A stretch of 64,000 nt of DNA from NCBI RefSeq assembly GCF_001982635.1, contig NZ_MKFI01000004.1:675609-739608 (forward strand), read 5' to 3'. Within the stretch, counting starts at the first letter, position 1. Each line of letters begins with the position of its first letter. The position numbers and the translations under genes were made by a program. Source of the DNA: Bradyrhizobium mercantei (GTDB lineage Bacteria; Pseudomonadota; Alphaproteobacteria; Rhizobiales; Xanthobacteraceae). Of the stretch, positions 8,401 to 17,624 are shown piece by piece. The notes under the pieces were generated by a model. The model saw nothing but the letters and a program-made list of their open reading frames with translations, was not told the DNA's origin and ran no database searches.

Positions 8401-8450
8401 ATGCATGATGGTCATAATCCAGAACGAGAGTCAAACAGGGGCACTGTGAG

Positions 8451-9020
8451 ATGGGCCATTCCCAGGCCGACAAGGCCAGGAGCCGTGAGCGCATTCTGAA
8501 CGAGGCGGCAACGCAGATCCGCGACAAGGGGCTCGAGGCGCTCAGCATCGGCGGCCTGATGCAGCAGGTGAAGCTGACCCATGGCGGCTTCTACGGACAC
8601 TTCGCCTCGCGTTCCGAGCTGATCGCCGCGGCGCTGGAACAGGCGCTGAATGCAGGCGAAGCGTCGGCGCACGCCGCGCGCGATCCCGACAAGCCGGTCA
8701 GCATCAACGCGCTGGTGCGGAGCTATCTCAGCCGCAGCCATCGCGACCAGCCGAAGTCGGGCTGCGCGATCGGCGCACTGATCTCGGATGTCGGCCGCGC
8801 CGACGCGCAGTGCCGCGCGGTGATGGAGCCGCACATCGAAGCCTTCATCGCCAAGGTCGCCGAGACGCTCGGCGACGATGACGACAGCAACGCGGTCGTC
8901 GCCGTCAGCGCGATGGTCGGCGCACTCGCGATCTCGCGGGTCCTCACCGATCAGAAGCGGTCCGACGCGGTCTTGCGCACGGTGCGCGACGGCATCGTCG
9001 CGATGGCGTCAGACGAATGA
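8451..9020 (+). CDS. TetR family transcriptional regulator
   Basis: This 189-residue protein has a TetR-type DNA-binding domain at residues 8-55 (RERILNEAATQIRDKG...LMQQVKLTHGGFYGHF) and an all-helical C-terminal ligand domain of normal length. LTHGGFYGHFASRSEL is the characteristic recognition-helix region. It is divergent from the crotonase gene and followed on the same strand by an SDR and a GST gene. It likely represses the crotonase, itself and perhaps the downstream genes; the inducer may be an acyl-CoA or xenobiotic. Confidence 0.92.
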   Translation: MGHSQADKARSRERILNEAATQIRDKGLEALSIGGLMQQVKLTHGGFYGHFASRSELIAAALEQALNAGEASAHAARDPDKPVSINALVRSYLSRSHRDQPKSGCAIGALISDVGRADAQCRAVMEPHIEAFIAKVAETLGDDDDSNAVVAVSAMVGALAISRVLTDQKRSDAVLRTVRDGIVAMASDE

Positions 9021-9057
9021 TTGCGCCCGCGCCGCGGGCACCTTGATGGAGCGAGCC

Positions 9058-9816
9058 ATGAACGACCGATCCACCCTCGAGCCGACGGCTGTGCAGGGCA
9101 GCGTGCTGATATCAGGCGTCGGCGCATCGAACGGCCTCGGTGCCGCGATCGCGCGACGCTTTGCGGCCGGCGGCTATCCCGTCGCGATCGCCGGGCGCAA
9201 CGCCGAGAAACTGGCTGCAACCGCCGCGGAGCTCGCGGCTGACGGCGCCAGGGTCACTCACGTCGTCGGCGATGCCTCCAGCGCAGCCGACGTTGCGCGT
9301 TTCGTCGAGGCTGCGCAAAAGCTCGCGCCGCTCGCGATGGCCGTGCACAATGCGGGCTCCAACCGGCCCGCCCCGTTCCTCAAGGTCAGCGAGCAGCGCT
9401 TCGAGGAGCACTGGCGCGAACACGCGCTCGGCGGTTTCCAGCTCGCGCAGGCCGCGATCCCTGCCCTGCTGGCGCGCGGCGGCGGCACGCTGGTGTTCAC
9501 CGGCGCCAGCGGCTCGCTGCGCGGCAAGGCCAACTATTCACCCTTCGCCGCCGCCAAGGCCGCGCTGCGCGCGCTGGCGCAGAGCGTGGCGCGGGAATTC
9601 GGGCCGCAGGGCATTCATGTCGGTCACGTCGTGGTCGACGGCGGCATCGAGGGCGATCGTCTGCTGAGCATACGCCCGCAATTGAAAGACGATCGCGGGC
9701 CGGATGGCATGCTGAACATCGCGGCGATCGCCGAGGCCTATTGGGTCCTGCATCACCAGCATCGCAGCGCCTGGACGCTGGAGCTCGACCTGCGGCCATG
9801 GGCGGAGCAGTTCTGA
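9058..9816 (+). CDS. Short-chain dehydrogenase-like protein with Phe in place of the catalytic Tyr
   Basis: The 252-residue Rossmann-fold protein has a glycine-rich loop GVGASNGLG (20-28) that fits the canonical SDR motif only incompletely, and the NAG motif at 98-100. At the active site the YxxxK motif reads F163-AAA-K167 in NYSPFAAAKAAL; the nearest Tyr is 160. This matches the SDR subgroup described as having Phe at the catalytic Tyr position while keeping the Lys (classical SDR subgroup 10). Activity as a normal dehydrogenase is therefore uncertain. The start at 9058 is placed after GGAG at 9048-9051. It follows tetR by 37 bases. Confidence 0.88.
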   Translation: MNDRSTLEPTAVQGSVLISGVGASNGLGAAIARRFAAGGYPVAIAGRNAEKLAATAAELAADGARVTHVVGDASSAADVARFVEAAQKLAPLAMAVHNAGSNRPAPFLKVSEQRFEEHWREHALGGFQLAQAAIPALLARGGGTLVFTGASGSLRGKANYSPFAAAKAALRALAQSVAREFGPQGIHVGHVVVDGGIEGDRLLSIRPQLKDDRGPDGMLNIAAIAEAYWVLHHQHRSAWTLELDLRPWAEQF

Positions 9817-9928
9817 CGGGCACCGCGCCGCCGTCATTCTCCGAGGGAAATGGGTTGCGATCCGCCGAAATCTTGTCAGGCTATGCGACAAGATCCGAGA
9901 CGATCGCACCCCGTCCCAGGAAAAGGCC

Positions 9929-10852
9929 ATGTCGCAGCCCACGCCGATCCTGCATCATTTCGATCAGTCGCCGTTCTCCGAGAAGATCCGCATCATCTTC
10001 GGATTCAAGAAGCTCGCCTGGAATTCGGTGCGGATTTCCCGGATCATGCCGCGGCCGGACCTGATGCCGATGACCGGCGGCTATCGCCGCACGCCGACGA
10101 TGCAGATCGGCGCGGACATCTATTGCGATACCCAGATCATCATCCGCGAGCTGGAGCGGCGCTATCCGGCGCCGACACTGTTTCCCGCAGGCAATGCCGG
10201 CATGCCCTGGGCACTCGGCATGTGGACCGACCGGCCGTTCTTCCAGAACGCGGTCAACCTGGTGTTCGGCTTCATCGGCGACAAGGTGCCACGGGATTTC
10301 ATCGAGGATCGCGAGAAGCTGCGCGGCGGCAAGTTCGACGTCGCTGCGATGACCGCGGCGCTGCCGCAGATGCGCGACCAGTTCCGCGCCAATATCGACT
10401 GGATCGAGGCGCAACTCGGCGACAACAGGCCGTGGCTGTTCGGCGAGTTCAGCCTGGCCGATGTCAGCGCTTATATGAACGTGTGGTACGCGCGGCAGAG
10501 CCTCGCCACGATGGACGAGCTCATGAAGCCGTTCCCACACGTCGCGGCGTGGGAGCAGCGCATCCGCGCCATCGGCCACGGAATGCGCACCGAGATGTCG
10601 TCGGCCGACGCACTCGAGATCGCGGCGAAGGCGCGGCCGGAATCGCCCGTTGCCGCCGACCCCGCGGATCCGAACGGTCGCAAGCCCGGCGACATCGTCG
10701 CCGTGATGCCGGACGACTACGGCAAGATCCCGGTGCGCGGCGAGATCGTCTCGCTGTCGGCGCAGCACATCGCGATCCGCCGGTCCGACGAACGCGCCGG
10801 CGAGGTCGTGGTGCATTTCCCGCGCGCCGGCTTCCTGGTCGTCCCGGGCTGA
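9929..10852 (+). CDS. Glutathione S-transferase family protein
   Basis: The 307-residue protein begins with a thioredoxin-like GST N-domain (PILHHFDQSPFSEKIRIIFG; cis-Pro region GGYRRTPTMQIG; DTQIIIRELERRYP). An alpha-helical C-domain runs to about residue 215, and an extra C-terminal region of about 90 residues rich in Pro and Asp ends in short beta-like segments. GSTs conjugate or transfer glutathione to electrophiles. The start at 9929 has AGGAAAAGG upstream. It is the third gene of the tetR-SDR-GST run, 112 bases after the SDR, which suggests detoxification or acyl-chain metabolism. Confidence 0.88.
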   Translation: MSQPTPILHHFDQSPFSEKIRIIFGFKKLAWNSVRISRIMPRPDLMPMTGGYRRTPTMQIGADIYCDTQIIIRELERRYPAPTLFPAGNAGMPWALGMWTDRPFFQNAVNLVFGFIGDKVPRDFIEDREKLRGGKFDVAAMTAALPQMRDQFRANIDWIEAQLGDNRPWLFGEFSLADVSAYMNVWYARQSLATMDELMKPFPHVAAWEQRIRAIGHGMRTEMSSADALEIAAKARPESPVAADPADPNGRKPGDIVAVMPDDYGKIPVRGEIVSLSAQHIAIRRSDERAGEVVVHFPRAGFLVVPG

Positions 10853-11039
10853 TCGCCACAGGCACGGCCACCGGCTGCACCCGGGCGGGTCTGGAAACCC
10901 AGCGTTTCGCGGCGTGACCTTGCCGGGCCACCGAACCGGCAATACCTCACGGCTATCTCCAACCCAAGGCTCCACAGCGCAGGCTTGCGGACATCTCCGC
11001 AGCAACACGACCTCTCGGCCTGCGTGCGATGGGTGGCCC

Positions 11040-11058
11040 GTGGCGGATGCTCCGCCAC
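11040..11058. promoter_or_regulatory. Short hairpin upstream of the monooxygenase start
   Basis: GTGGCGGA and TCCGCCAC form a perfect 8-bp stem with a 3-base loop, 21 bases before the start codon. Function is unknown. The rest of the 10853-11079 gap shows nothing recognisable. Confidence 0.4.
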
Positions 11059-11079
11059 GCCGACAAACTGGACTATGTG

Positions 11080-12114
11080 ATGACGACCTCCGTCGAATTC
11101 GGGCTCGATACATTTGGCGACGTCACCAACGACGCCGCCGGCGCGCCGCTTTCCCACGCCCAGGTAATCCGCAACGTCGTCGACGAGGCGGTGCTGGCCG
11201 ATCAGCTCGGGATCGATTTCATCGGGCTTGGCGAGCACCACCGGGCCGATTTTGCGATTTCCTCCCCCGAGACCGTGCTGGCGGCGATCGCCGCGCGTAC
11301 CAAGGACATCCGCCTCGGCTCGGCGGTGACCGTGCTGAGCTCGGACGACCCGATCCGCGTTTTCCAGCGCTTCGCCACCGTCGACGCGGTCTCGAACGGC
11401 CGCGCCGAGGTGATCCTCGGCCGCGGCTCGTTCACCGAATCGTTCCCGCTGTTCGGCTTCGACCTCAGGCAATACAGCGAGCTGTTCGAGGAGAAGCTCG
11501 ATCTGTTCACCGAGCTCCTGAAGCAGGAGCCGGTGACCTGGCAGGGCAAGTTGCGGCCGCCGCTCAAGGGCCAGTCGGTCTATCCGCCGGTCGAGCACGG
11601 CCGGCTGAAGACCTGGATCGGCGTCGGCGGCAGCCCCGAATCGGTGGTGCGCGCGGCGCATTACGACCTGCCGCTGATGCTTGCCATCATCGGCGGCGAT
11701 CCAAAGCGCTTTGCGCCCTATGTCGACCTGCACCAGCGCGCCTACCAGCAGTTCGGCCGGACGCCGCAGCCGATCGGCGTGCATTCGCCGGGCTATGTCG
11801 CCGAGACCGACGCGCAGGCCCGCGAGGAGCTGTGGCCGGACTACAAGGTGATGCGTGACCGGATCGGCAAGGAGCGCGGCTGGCCGCCGATGAGCCGCGA
11901 CGAGTTCGTGGCTGAGGCCGAGCACGGCTCGCTCTATGTCGGCGCGCCGGAAACCGTGGCCCGCAAGATCGCGGCGACGGTGAAGGCGCTCGGCGCGGCA
12001 CGCTTCCAGCTGAAATACTCGGCCGGCCCGCTGCCGCACGAGAAGCTGATGAAGAGCATCGAGCTCTACGGCAGCAAGGTGGTGCCGATGGTGCGCGACA
12101 TGCTCGCCGCCTGA
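11080..12114 (+). CDS. LLM class flavin-dependent oxidoreductase (luciferase-like monooxygenase)
   Basis: The 344-residue TIM-barrel protein has the luciferase-like pattern: EFGLDTFGDV at the start, FIGLGEHHRADFAISSPETVLAAIA, RLGSAVTVLSSDDPIRVFQRFATVDAVSNGRAEVILGRGSF in separate stretches, and a late YVGAPETVARKIA segment. Members use FMNH2 (or F420) supplied by a partner reductase. ATG 11080 (MTTSVEFG) is preferred to the ATG at 11029, whose 17-residue extension does not look like family sequence. It stands alone and is convergent with the porin gene. The substrate is unknown. Confidence 0.9.
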   Translation: MTTSVEFGLDTFGDVTNDAAGAPLSHAQVIRNVVDEAVLADQLGIDFIGLGEHHRADFAISSPETVLAAIAARTKDIRLGSAVTVLSSDDPIRVFQRFATVDAVSNGRAEVILGRGSFTESFPLFGFDLRQYSELFEEKLDLFTELLKQEPVTWQGKLRPPLKGQSVYPPVEHGRLKTWIGVGGSPESVVRAAHYDLPLMLAIIGGDPKRFAPYVDLHQRAYQQFGRTPQPIGVHSPGYVAETDAQAREELWPDYKVMRDRIGKERGWPPMSRDEFVAEAEHGSLYVGAPETVARKIAATVKALGAARFQLKYSAGPLPHEKLMKSIELYGSKVVPMVRDMLAA

Positions 12115-12142
12115 CGGCGCGCGGTCGCATCACAAAGCAAAA

Positions 12143-12172
12143 CCCCCGGCGTTTTGGCGCCGGGGGCTCTGT
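12143..12172 (-). terminator. Rho-independent terminator of the porin gene
   Basis: CCCCCGGCG (12143-12151) pairs with CGCCGGGGG (12158-12166) around a 6-base loop. Read on the minus strand the stem is followed by TTTTGCTTTG, as expected for termination of the porin transcript. It lies between two convergent genes and may also stop transcripts from the monooxygenase side. Confidence 0.85.
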
Positions 12173-12197
12173 TAGATCACAATCAGATCAACCGGAA

Positions 12198-13751
12198 TTA
12201 CCAGTTGCGCTGAGCGCGGAGCAGAAGGGTGTAGGTGTTCTGATCCTTCAGCTCGTACACAGTGCCCGGCTTGCCGATGCCGGCGCTGCCGGGATAGGTG
12301 ATCGTGCCGCCGAAGCTCTGATCCAAGCGGGTGTAGGTGAAGTCTGCCGAGAAGGTCAGGTTCTTAACCGGGGTCCACTGGGTCTGCGTGCCGATCTGGG
12401 CGATGTTGTAGTCCGGGTTGCACGAGGTCAGGCCGGCGGTGCCGAACACGGCGCCGAACGAACCGCCAACACCATTGCCGGCCGGGCCGCAGATGTAGCC
12501 CTTGGCAGTGCTGTTGTAGTTAACCTGGGCCCAGGCACCGTAGATGCTGGTGTTCCAGTTCGGGTTCCAGTTGTGCACGTAGGCACCGCGGAAGCCGTAG
12601 GTCGTGATCAACTGCTGCGAACCACCGTTGATGAACACGGAGTCGGGCGCAATGCCGAGGCCGATGCTCTGGTAGGCGCCGGGAACGTTGGTTCCGCCGA
12701 ACACAGTGGCCGCACCAGCCAGGCCCGCGAGGTCCTGAATGTTGTAGCGGGTCGCACCGTTGGTGTAGACACCCTGCAAGTTGATGGTGTCGCCAGGTCC
12801 GGTCGGGATGTTCTTGATCGACAAGGCCAATTGACCAGCCCAGCCCCACTTGTCGTCCGGATGACCGGTCAACTCAGTGCCGCCGTAGTAGGCCGCGTGG
12901 TTGTCATGCGCCGCGAACGACGCCTGGAACAGACCCCAAGCCTGATCGACGCGCAGCATCGCGACGAGGTCCGGAGCGATCGTGCCGGCATAGTCGGCGG
13001 TGCCGAACGGGCCGAGCGCGCCCGGAGCGACGCCGAGGTTGTTGACGCCAGCCTGATAGTACTGGGTCTGATCCTGAGCCGACAGTGACAGCGACACGCC
13101 GTTGCCGAACTGCGCGGTGTAGGTGAACTGGTTCACACCAGTGACCGAGCCGCCGCCGCCGACGAGACCGTCGAAGCTGTTGCCCGGATAGGCCGTCCAC
13201 GGAGCCGAGAACTGCGAGACCGCCTTACCGATGGTGAAGCCGGCGAACTGGATGAAGGCGTAGTAGACGCCGACCGTACCAGCCGCAACCGCGCCAGCGT
13301 TGGCGTTGTTCGGTGCCGAAGCCGCGCCGATCGCCGAGTAGATGGACGTGCCGTTGCCCTGACCGACGTAGCTGTCCGTGGTCCAGCTGAAGGTCGCATC
13401 GAAGAAGGTGCGGACCACGCCGTACTCGGTCGCGGTGCGCGTATCGATGTTCAGGTCTTCACGAGAGCGCCAGGTGTAGCCGTTGGTGAAACGGTTGTTC
13501 GCACCGGCGGGGCCGCCCGTGTTGCCGATCGCGTCGACGTTGCCGTTCGCCACGACGTCCACGCGCAAGTAGCCGCCCAGCTTGATACAGGTGTCGGTGC
13601 CCGGGATGTAGTAGAAACCGGGACCATACAGGGAGCAAACCTTCACGTACTCGACCGCTTTGGCCTTGACGGGAAGATCGGCCGCCTGAGCTCCGCCGAC
13701 CGCGACGAGAGCCGCCGCCGAGCCGAGGATAAGGCTCTTAACCATCTTCAT
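12198..13751 (-). CDS. Outer membrane porin (Porin_2 family)
   Basis: The 517-residue precursor has a clear signal peptide (MKMVKSLILGSAAALVAVGGAQA, cleaved before ADLPVKAK) and the Rhizobiales porin start VEYVKVCSLYGPGFYYIPGT, with CIKLGGYLRVDV after it. Alternating beta strands run to a C-terminal strand ending in TLLLRAQRNW, close to the aromatic end that the BAM machinery recognises. It would form a 16-stranded general diffusion pore. GGAGG 7 bases before the ATG and a strong terminator point to high expression. It is monocistronic. Confidence 0.95.
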   Translation of the reverse strand: MKMVKSLILGSAAALVAVGGAQAADLPVKAKAVEYVKVCSLYGPGFYYIPGTDTCIKLGGYLRVDVVANGNVDAIGNTGGPAGANNRFTNGYTWRSREDLNIDTRTATEYGVVRTFFDATFSWTTDSYVGQGNGTSIYSAIGAASAPNNANAGAVAAGTVGVYYAFIQFAGFTIGKAVSQFSAPWTAYPGNSFDGLVGGGGSVTGVNQFTYTAQFGNGVSLSLSAQDQTQYYQAGVNNLGVAPGALGPFGTADYAGTIAPDLVAMLRVDQAWGLFQASFAAHDNHAAYYGGTELTGHPDDKWGWAGQLALSIKNIPTGPGDTINLQGVYTNGATRYNIQDLAGLAGAATVFGGTNVPGAYQSIGLGIAPDSVFINGGSQQLITTYGFRGAYVHNWNPNWNTSIYGAWAQVNYNSTAKGYICGPAGNGVGGSFGAVFGTAGLTSCNPDYNIAQIGTQTQWTPVKNLTFSADFTYTRLDQSFGGTITYPGSAGIGKPGTVYELKDQNTYTLLLRAQRNW

Positions 13752-14423
13752 GTTAAACCTCCAAGTTGCTCTATCTCAGGGAAGGTTCCGGATCCGCCGG
13801 GTAAAACACCCTCAGGTTGGTTCCCTTTGTCCCTTAAATCCCCGCTCAGTCGCTTCGCGCCTTCGGACACACCCGCATGAACGCGAGGGACTTAAGCGAA
13901 CCACCTAAAACGGGACGACCTTGGGATGCCCCCCTCCGTCGCAGTTCCATATGAGACAGAAGGCCCCCGATCACGCAACAAAAGACCGCTCGGTTTGGGT
14001 CGAGTTGCGGCTGTTTTCGGGCAAATGTTGCACAAATATCACGGGCAATTGAACCGCGACGCGCCCGCAAGCTGTTGAAATATATGTAGAATATTTAAGT
14101 TACCGTTGGCGGGCACAAGTTTGGGCAACACCGGGCGGAACGGTGTGCAAAACGGGTAGTCCTACGGATAAAGCGAAATTCGCAGCCGGTTTCGGCGCCG
14201 CTGATTCCGGCTCCTTCGGCCAGATTCTGGTCAGAAAATACCGTTATCTGAACGACATAGCCTGCCCCGGATACCGCCGACTCGCGCCTGGAAGGGGGCA
14301 TTCCGATGGCTCGGACGAGGCCAGGAGACGGCGGGCGGACCGCGCGATGTGAGTAGCGAAGCTACATGTCAGAGAGATGTCAGCGCGTCTGATCGGACCC
14401 GAGCCGCCGGCGCAGCGTCGCAC
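13752..14423. other. Gene-free region upstream of the porin
   Basis: This 672-base gap contains the porin ribosome binding site at its left end and an AT-rich island at about 14075-14100 (ATATATG...AATATTTAAG) that stands out from the GC-rich surroundings and could hold a distal promoter or protein-binding site. Short open frames on both strands lack family features and ribosome binding sites. The right end is the 3' flank of the Mfd-like gene. Confidence 0.5.
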
Positions 14424-17400
14424 TCACTCGTCCAAAATATCCAGGAGATCATCGATCCGCTCGAAGGGCGGCTCGTGCGTCTTGTCGGAGTAGAAGACGC
14501 GATCGCCGTCGCGCTGGAGCGATCGTGCCCTGGATTTCGGCAACCTCCCGGGCAGGAACGTCGCCGCGACCGCCTCCGGCCCGACGTCGAGCCTCACGAT
14601 GCCACGCCGCTTGCAATCGATCCTGAGTCTTGCCGCCGCGAAGAAATCGCGGGCCGCCGCTGGCAGTCTGCCGAAGCGGCGCGAGGTCTCTTCCTCCAGA
14701 TCTTCCAGATCGTCTTCGCTGCGGCACCGGGCGGCGCGGCCATAGATTTCCAGCCGCATCGATTCCGACTGCACATAGCTCCTGGGCAACAGATCCTCGA
14801 GCGGAAGGTTGAGATCGGGCACCCACAGATCGGCGGCCCGGTCGTTGGTCTTCTCCGAGGCCTGTTTGAGAAGGTGGCTGTAAAGCACGGGACCGAACAC
14901 CTGGACGTGACCGGTTTGCCGCTCGGACAGCAGATCGCCGGCGCCCCGGAGATCAAGATCGCGCTCGCTGATGGCGAAGCCGGCGCCCGGCCTGCTGAAC
15001 TCCTCGAGAACCGCGAGACGCTTGCCGGATTGCTCCGAGCTGGATTCGGTCAGCATGTAGGCGAAGGCGCGCGTTCCGCCGCGCCCCACCCGCCCCCTGA
15101 GCTGGTGGAGCTGCGCCAGACCAAACTTTTCCGGCCAGCAGACCACGATGGTGTTGGCCCGGGGAATGTCGAGGCCGCTTTCGACGATGTTGGTCGCCAG
15201 CAGCACGTCCGCCTCGCCTTCGACGAAGCTCATCATCCGGTCGTCGAGTTCGTCGGCAGGCAGCCTGCCGTGCAGGCACACGATGCGAAGCTCCGGGGCG
15301 ACCGCCTGCACGCGCGCCAATAGCGGTTCGAGATCCTGGATCCGCGGGCAGATCAGGAAGCTCTGCCCGTGCCGTCGCTGCTCGCGCAGCAATGCTGCGG
15401 CAATCGCGGCGTCCGACAGCGGCGCGATCTTGGTCACGACCGGCAGCCGATGAACCGGGGGCGAAGCGATCACGCTGAGATCCCGGAAGCCCGCAAGACC
15501 TGCCGCAAGCGTGCGCGGGATCGGCGTGGCGCTCATCCAGAGCGTATGGACACCCTTGGCCAGGCCCGAGAGCTTCGCCTTCTCCGCCGCGCCGAAATGC
15601 TGCTCTTCGTCGACAATGACCAGACTCAGCTTGGCGAATTTCACGTCCTTCGCCGCGATCGCCTGCGTGCCGACCACGATCTTTATCTTGCCGCTGCGCA
15701 GGCCTTCCTTGGTTTCCCTCATTTCCTGCGCCGACGTCGCGCGCGACAGGCTTCCCACCTCGATGCCAAGCGGCGCGAAGCGCTTGCGGAACGTCGCGAC
15801 ATGCTGCCTCGCCAGAACGGTCGTCGGCACGACGACGGCAATCTGCTTGCCCGACAGGGCAACCGCGGCCGCCGCGCGCAGAGCAACCTCGGTCTTGCCG
15901 AAGCCGACGTCGCCGCAGACCACTCGATCCATCGGATGCCCCGAGGCGAGATCACCCAGCACGTCCCGTATTGCCTTCGCCTGATCGGCGGTCGTGAAAT
16001 ATGGGAAGCGTGCGACGAACCGCTCGTATGCGGGACCGGGAGCGACCAGCCTCGGCGCGCGCCGGCGGCGGCGCTGCGCGATATGCTTGGCAAGCGCCTT
16101 GGCGGCGGTCTGAATCTCCTGCTCCGCCTTGGTGCGCCGCGCCCACCACGTGCTGCCATCGGCCCTGTCCAATGCCAGCCTGCCGAGCTCCGCCGCATAC
16201 GGCCAGATCAGCGCAAGATCGGCGGGCGGCACGAGCACGGCGTCGTCCCCTGCAAATGTCAGCCTGATCATCTCGCGAGATGATCCCTTCGCCATGTCGA
16301 AGGTCTGCAAGCCATCGAGCACGGCGAGACCGCGCTGCAGATGAACGACGACCGCGCCGCGCTCCGGCACGTCCGGATGATCGAACGCCGCACTCCAGGC
16401 CCTGGCCATCGGCTGCGGATGATGCGCCCGGCTGCCGAGCACGTCGGTCGCCGTCACCACGACAAGCGGCTTGCGGCCGGCACCGATGAAGCCGGTGTCG
16501 AAATCGGCCAACAGCGCCGCTTCGCCGCCCCGCCCCTTCGCCGCCTCGTTCCAGTCGGTGAAGCGCTCCGCCTTGATCCCGCTCATGCGCTCCATTGCGC
16601 GCAGGTCGTCCTCCACCGCCGCGACGAAAAGCAGCCGCGATCCGGCGCGCTCGGTGTCGGCGACAAAGGCGCGAAGCGCTTTTCGCGACGAGGTGACCTT
16701 GGAGAAATCAGGCGTAGCGATGAACGCCGCCTTTCGCGGAAGCACGCTCATGCGCTTGGTCAGCCGCTTCCAGTCGGCGGGCGCAAAATACTCGCGCTCG
16801 ATCTCCCGGCGGCCGGCAGCCTCCCTGATCGTGCTCAGCCAGCTATCGGCGTGGCCCGACACGCCAGCGTCCGCGATCCAGCGCGCGCGCTCACAATAAT
16901 CCGGCAGTGCCGCGCGCTGCGCCCGCTTGCCTCCGAGCGCGATCCGTTCGGACATCGGATCGATCAGCAGTTCCTGCGTATCGAAGACGACGTCGTGTTC
17001 ATTCGGATCGACGCCCGCGATCCTGCGGATCACGCCACCGGAATGCTCGATCCTGAACGGCCCGAGCGCGCCGGCGGGAAACACCTCGAACGTCATGCCG
17101 TGGAACAGGACGCTCCCCGGAAAATCCGCCTCTTCGTCGAGATCGTATCCGAGCGCTTCCAGGCGATCCTTGAGATCCTGCTCGGCATAGCGCGCGCCCA
17201 CCTTCAAGCTGATGCTGAGGCGCGCCCAGCTCGCGGGCAACGGCAACCGCTCCATGATCGCCTCCGCCGTCGACACCAGGAAGACCGGCTTCCTGCTCTT
17301 CGCCAGACGCCGCAGCACCGAACTGCGCCGGCCGGCGATCTCGCGCGACGGCTCCAGCCCGTCAAACGGCAAGGTGTTCAGCCGCGGGAATACCAGCACC

Positions 17401-17624
17401 TCGAGCGAAGGATCGAGCGAATGCAGCACGCTGCCGAGGCGCTCGGCCCTGTTCTCGCTGTCGGCAAGGAAGACGATGCCGTCGCGCCCGGACTTGTTCC
17501 ATTGCTCGACGAGATGCAGCGCCAGCATGCCGAGCGGCGCGGACGATGAAATCCCGGAACGCGTTACTCCCTTGCTTGTCTTCTTCGCGCCAACCTTGGC
17601 ACGGGCCTTCTTGGTATTCGCCAC
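14424..17624 (-). CDS. Mfd-like transcription-repair coupling factor paralogue (DEAD/DEAH superfamily 2 helicase)
   Basis: The 1,066-residue protein has Mfd domain order: a UvrB-like N-terminal part (about 30-380, LNTLPFDGLEPSREIAGRR), an RNA-polymerase-interaction-like domain (about 415-480, GAVVVHLQRGLAVLDGLQTF), then a RecG-like helicase. The helicase has Walker A GDVGFGKTEVA near residue 571, Walker B box DEEQHFG near 670, motif VI QLRGRVGRGG, and a C-terminal TRCF-like domain. Mfd removes stalled RNA polymerase and recruits UvrA. It is about 100 residues shorter than usual, begins with a Lys-rich tail (MANTKKARAKVGAKK), and has His in DEEQ-H-FG where Mfd and RecG have Arg. It is probably a second copy besides the standard mfd, which is not in this window. 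Confidence 0.85.
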   Translation of the reverse strand: MANTKKARAKVGAKKTSKGVTRSGISSSAPLGMLALHLVEQWNKSGRDGIVFLADSENRAERLGSVLHSLDPSLEVLVFPRLNTLPFDGLEPSREIAGRRSSVLRRLAKSRKPVFLVSTAEAIMERLPLPASWARLSISLKVGARYAEQDLKDRLEALGYDLDEEADFPGSVLFHGMTFEVFPAGALGPFRIEHSGGVIRRIAGVDPNEHDVVFDTQELLIDPMSERIALGGKRAQRAALPDYCERARWIADAGVSGHADSWLSTIREAAGRREIEREYFAPADWKRLTKRMSVLPRKAAFIATPDFSKVTSSRKALRAFVADTERAGSRLLFVAAVEDDLRAMERMSGIKAERFTDWNEAAKGRGGEAALLADFDTGFIGAGRKPLVVVTATDVLGSRAHHPQPMARAWSAAFDHPDVPERGAVVVHLQRGLAVLDGLQTFDMAKGSSREMIRLTFAGDDAVLVPPADLALIWPYAAELGRLALDRADGSTWWARRTKAEQEIQTAAKALAKHIAQRRRRRAPRLVAPGPAYERFVARFPYFTTADQAKAIRDVLGDLASGHPMDRVVCGDVGFGKTEVALRAAAAVALSGKQIAVVVPTTVLARQHVATFRKRFAPLGIEVGSLSRATSAQEMRETKEGLRSGKIKIVVGTQAIAAKDVKFAKLSLVIVDEEQHFGAAEKAKLSGLAKGVHTLWMSATPIPRTLAAGLAGFRDLSVIASPPVHRLPVVTKIAPLSDAAIAAALLREQRRHGQSFLICPRIQDLEPLLARVQAVAPELRIVCLHGRLPADELDDRMMSFVEGEADVLLATNIVESGLDIPRANTIVVCWPEKFGLAQLHQLRGRVGRGGTRAFAYMLTESSSEQSGKRLAVLEEFSRPGAGFAISERDLDLRGAGDLLSERQTGHVQVFGPVLYSHLLKQASEKTNDRAADLWVPDLNLPLEDLLPRSYVQSESMRLEIYGRAARCRSEDDLEDLEEETSRRFGRLPAAARDFFAAARLRIDCKRRGIVRLDVGPEAVAATFLPGRLPKSRARSLQRDGDRVFYSDKTHEPPFERIDDLLDILDE

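Noticed and set aside
13846..14352. Possible small genes upstream of the porin
   Set aside because: Composition is Arg/Cys-rich without family features; the frames probably arise by chance in GC-rich DNA.
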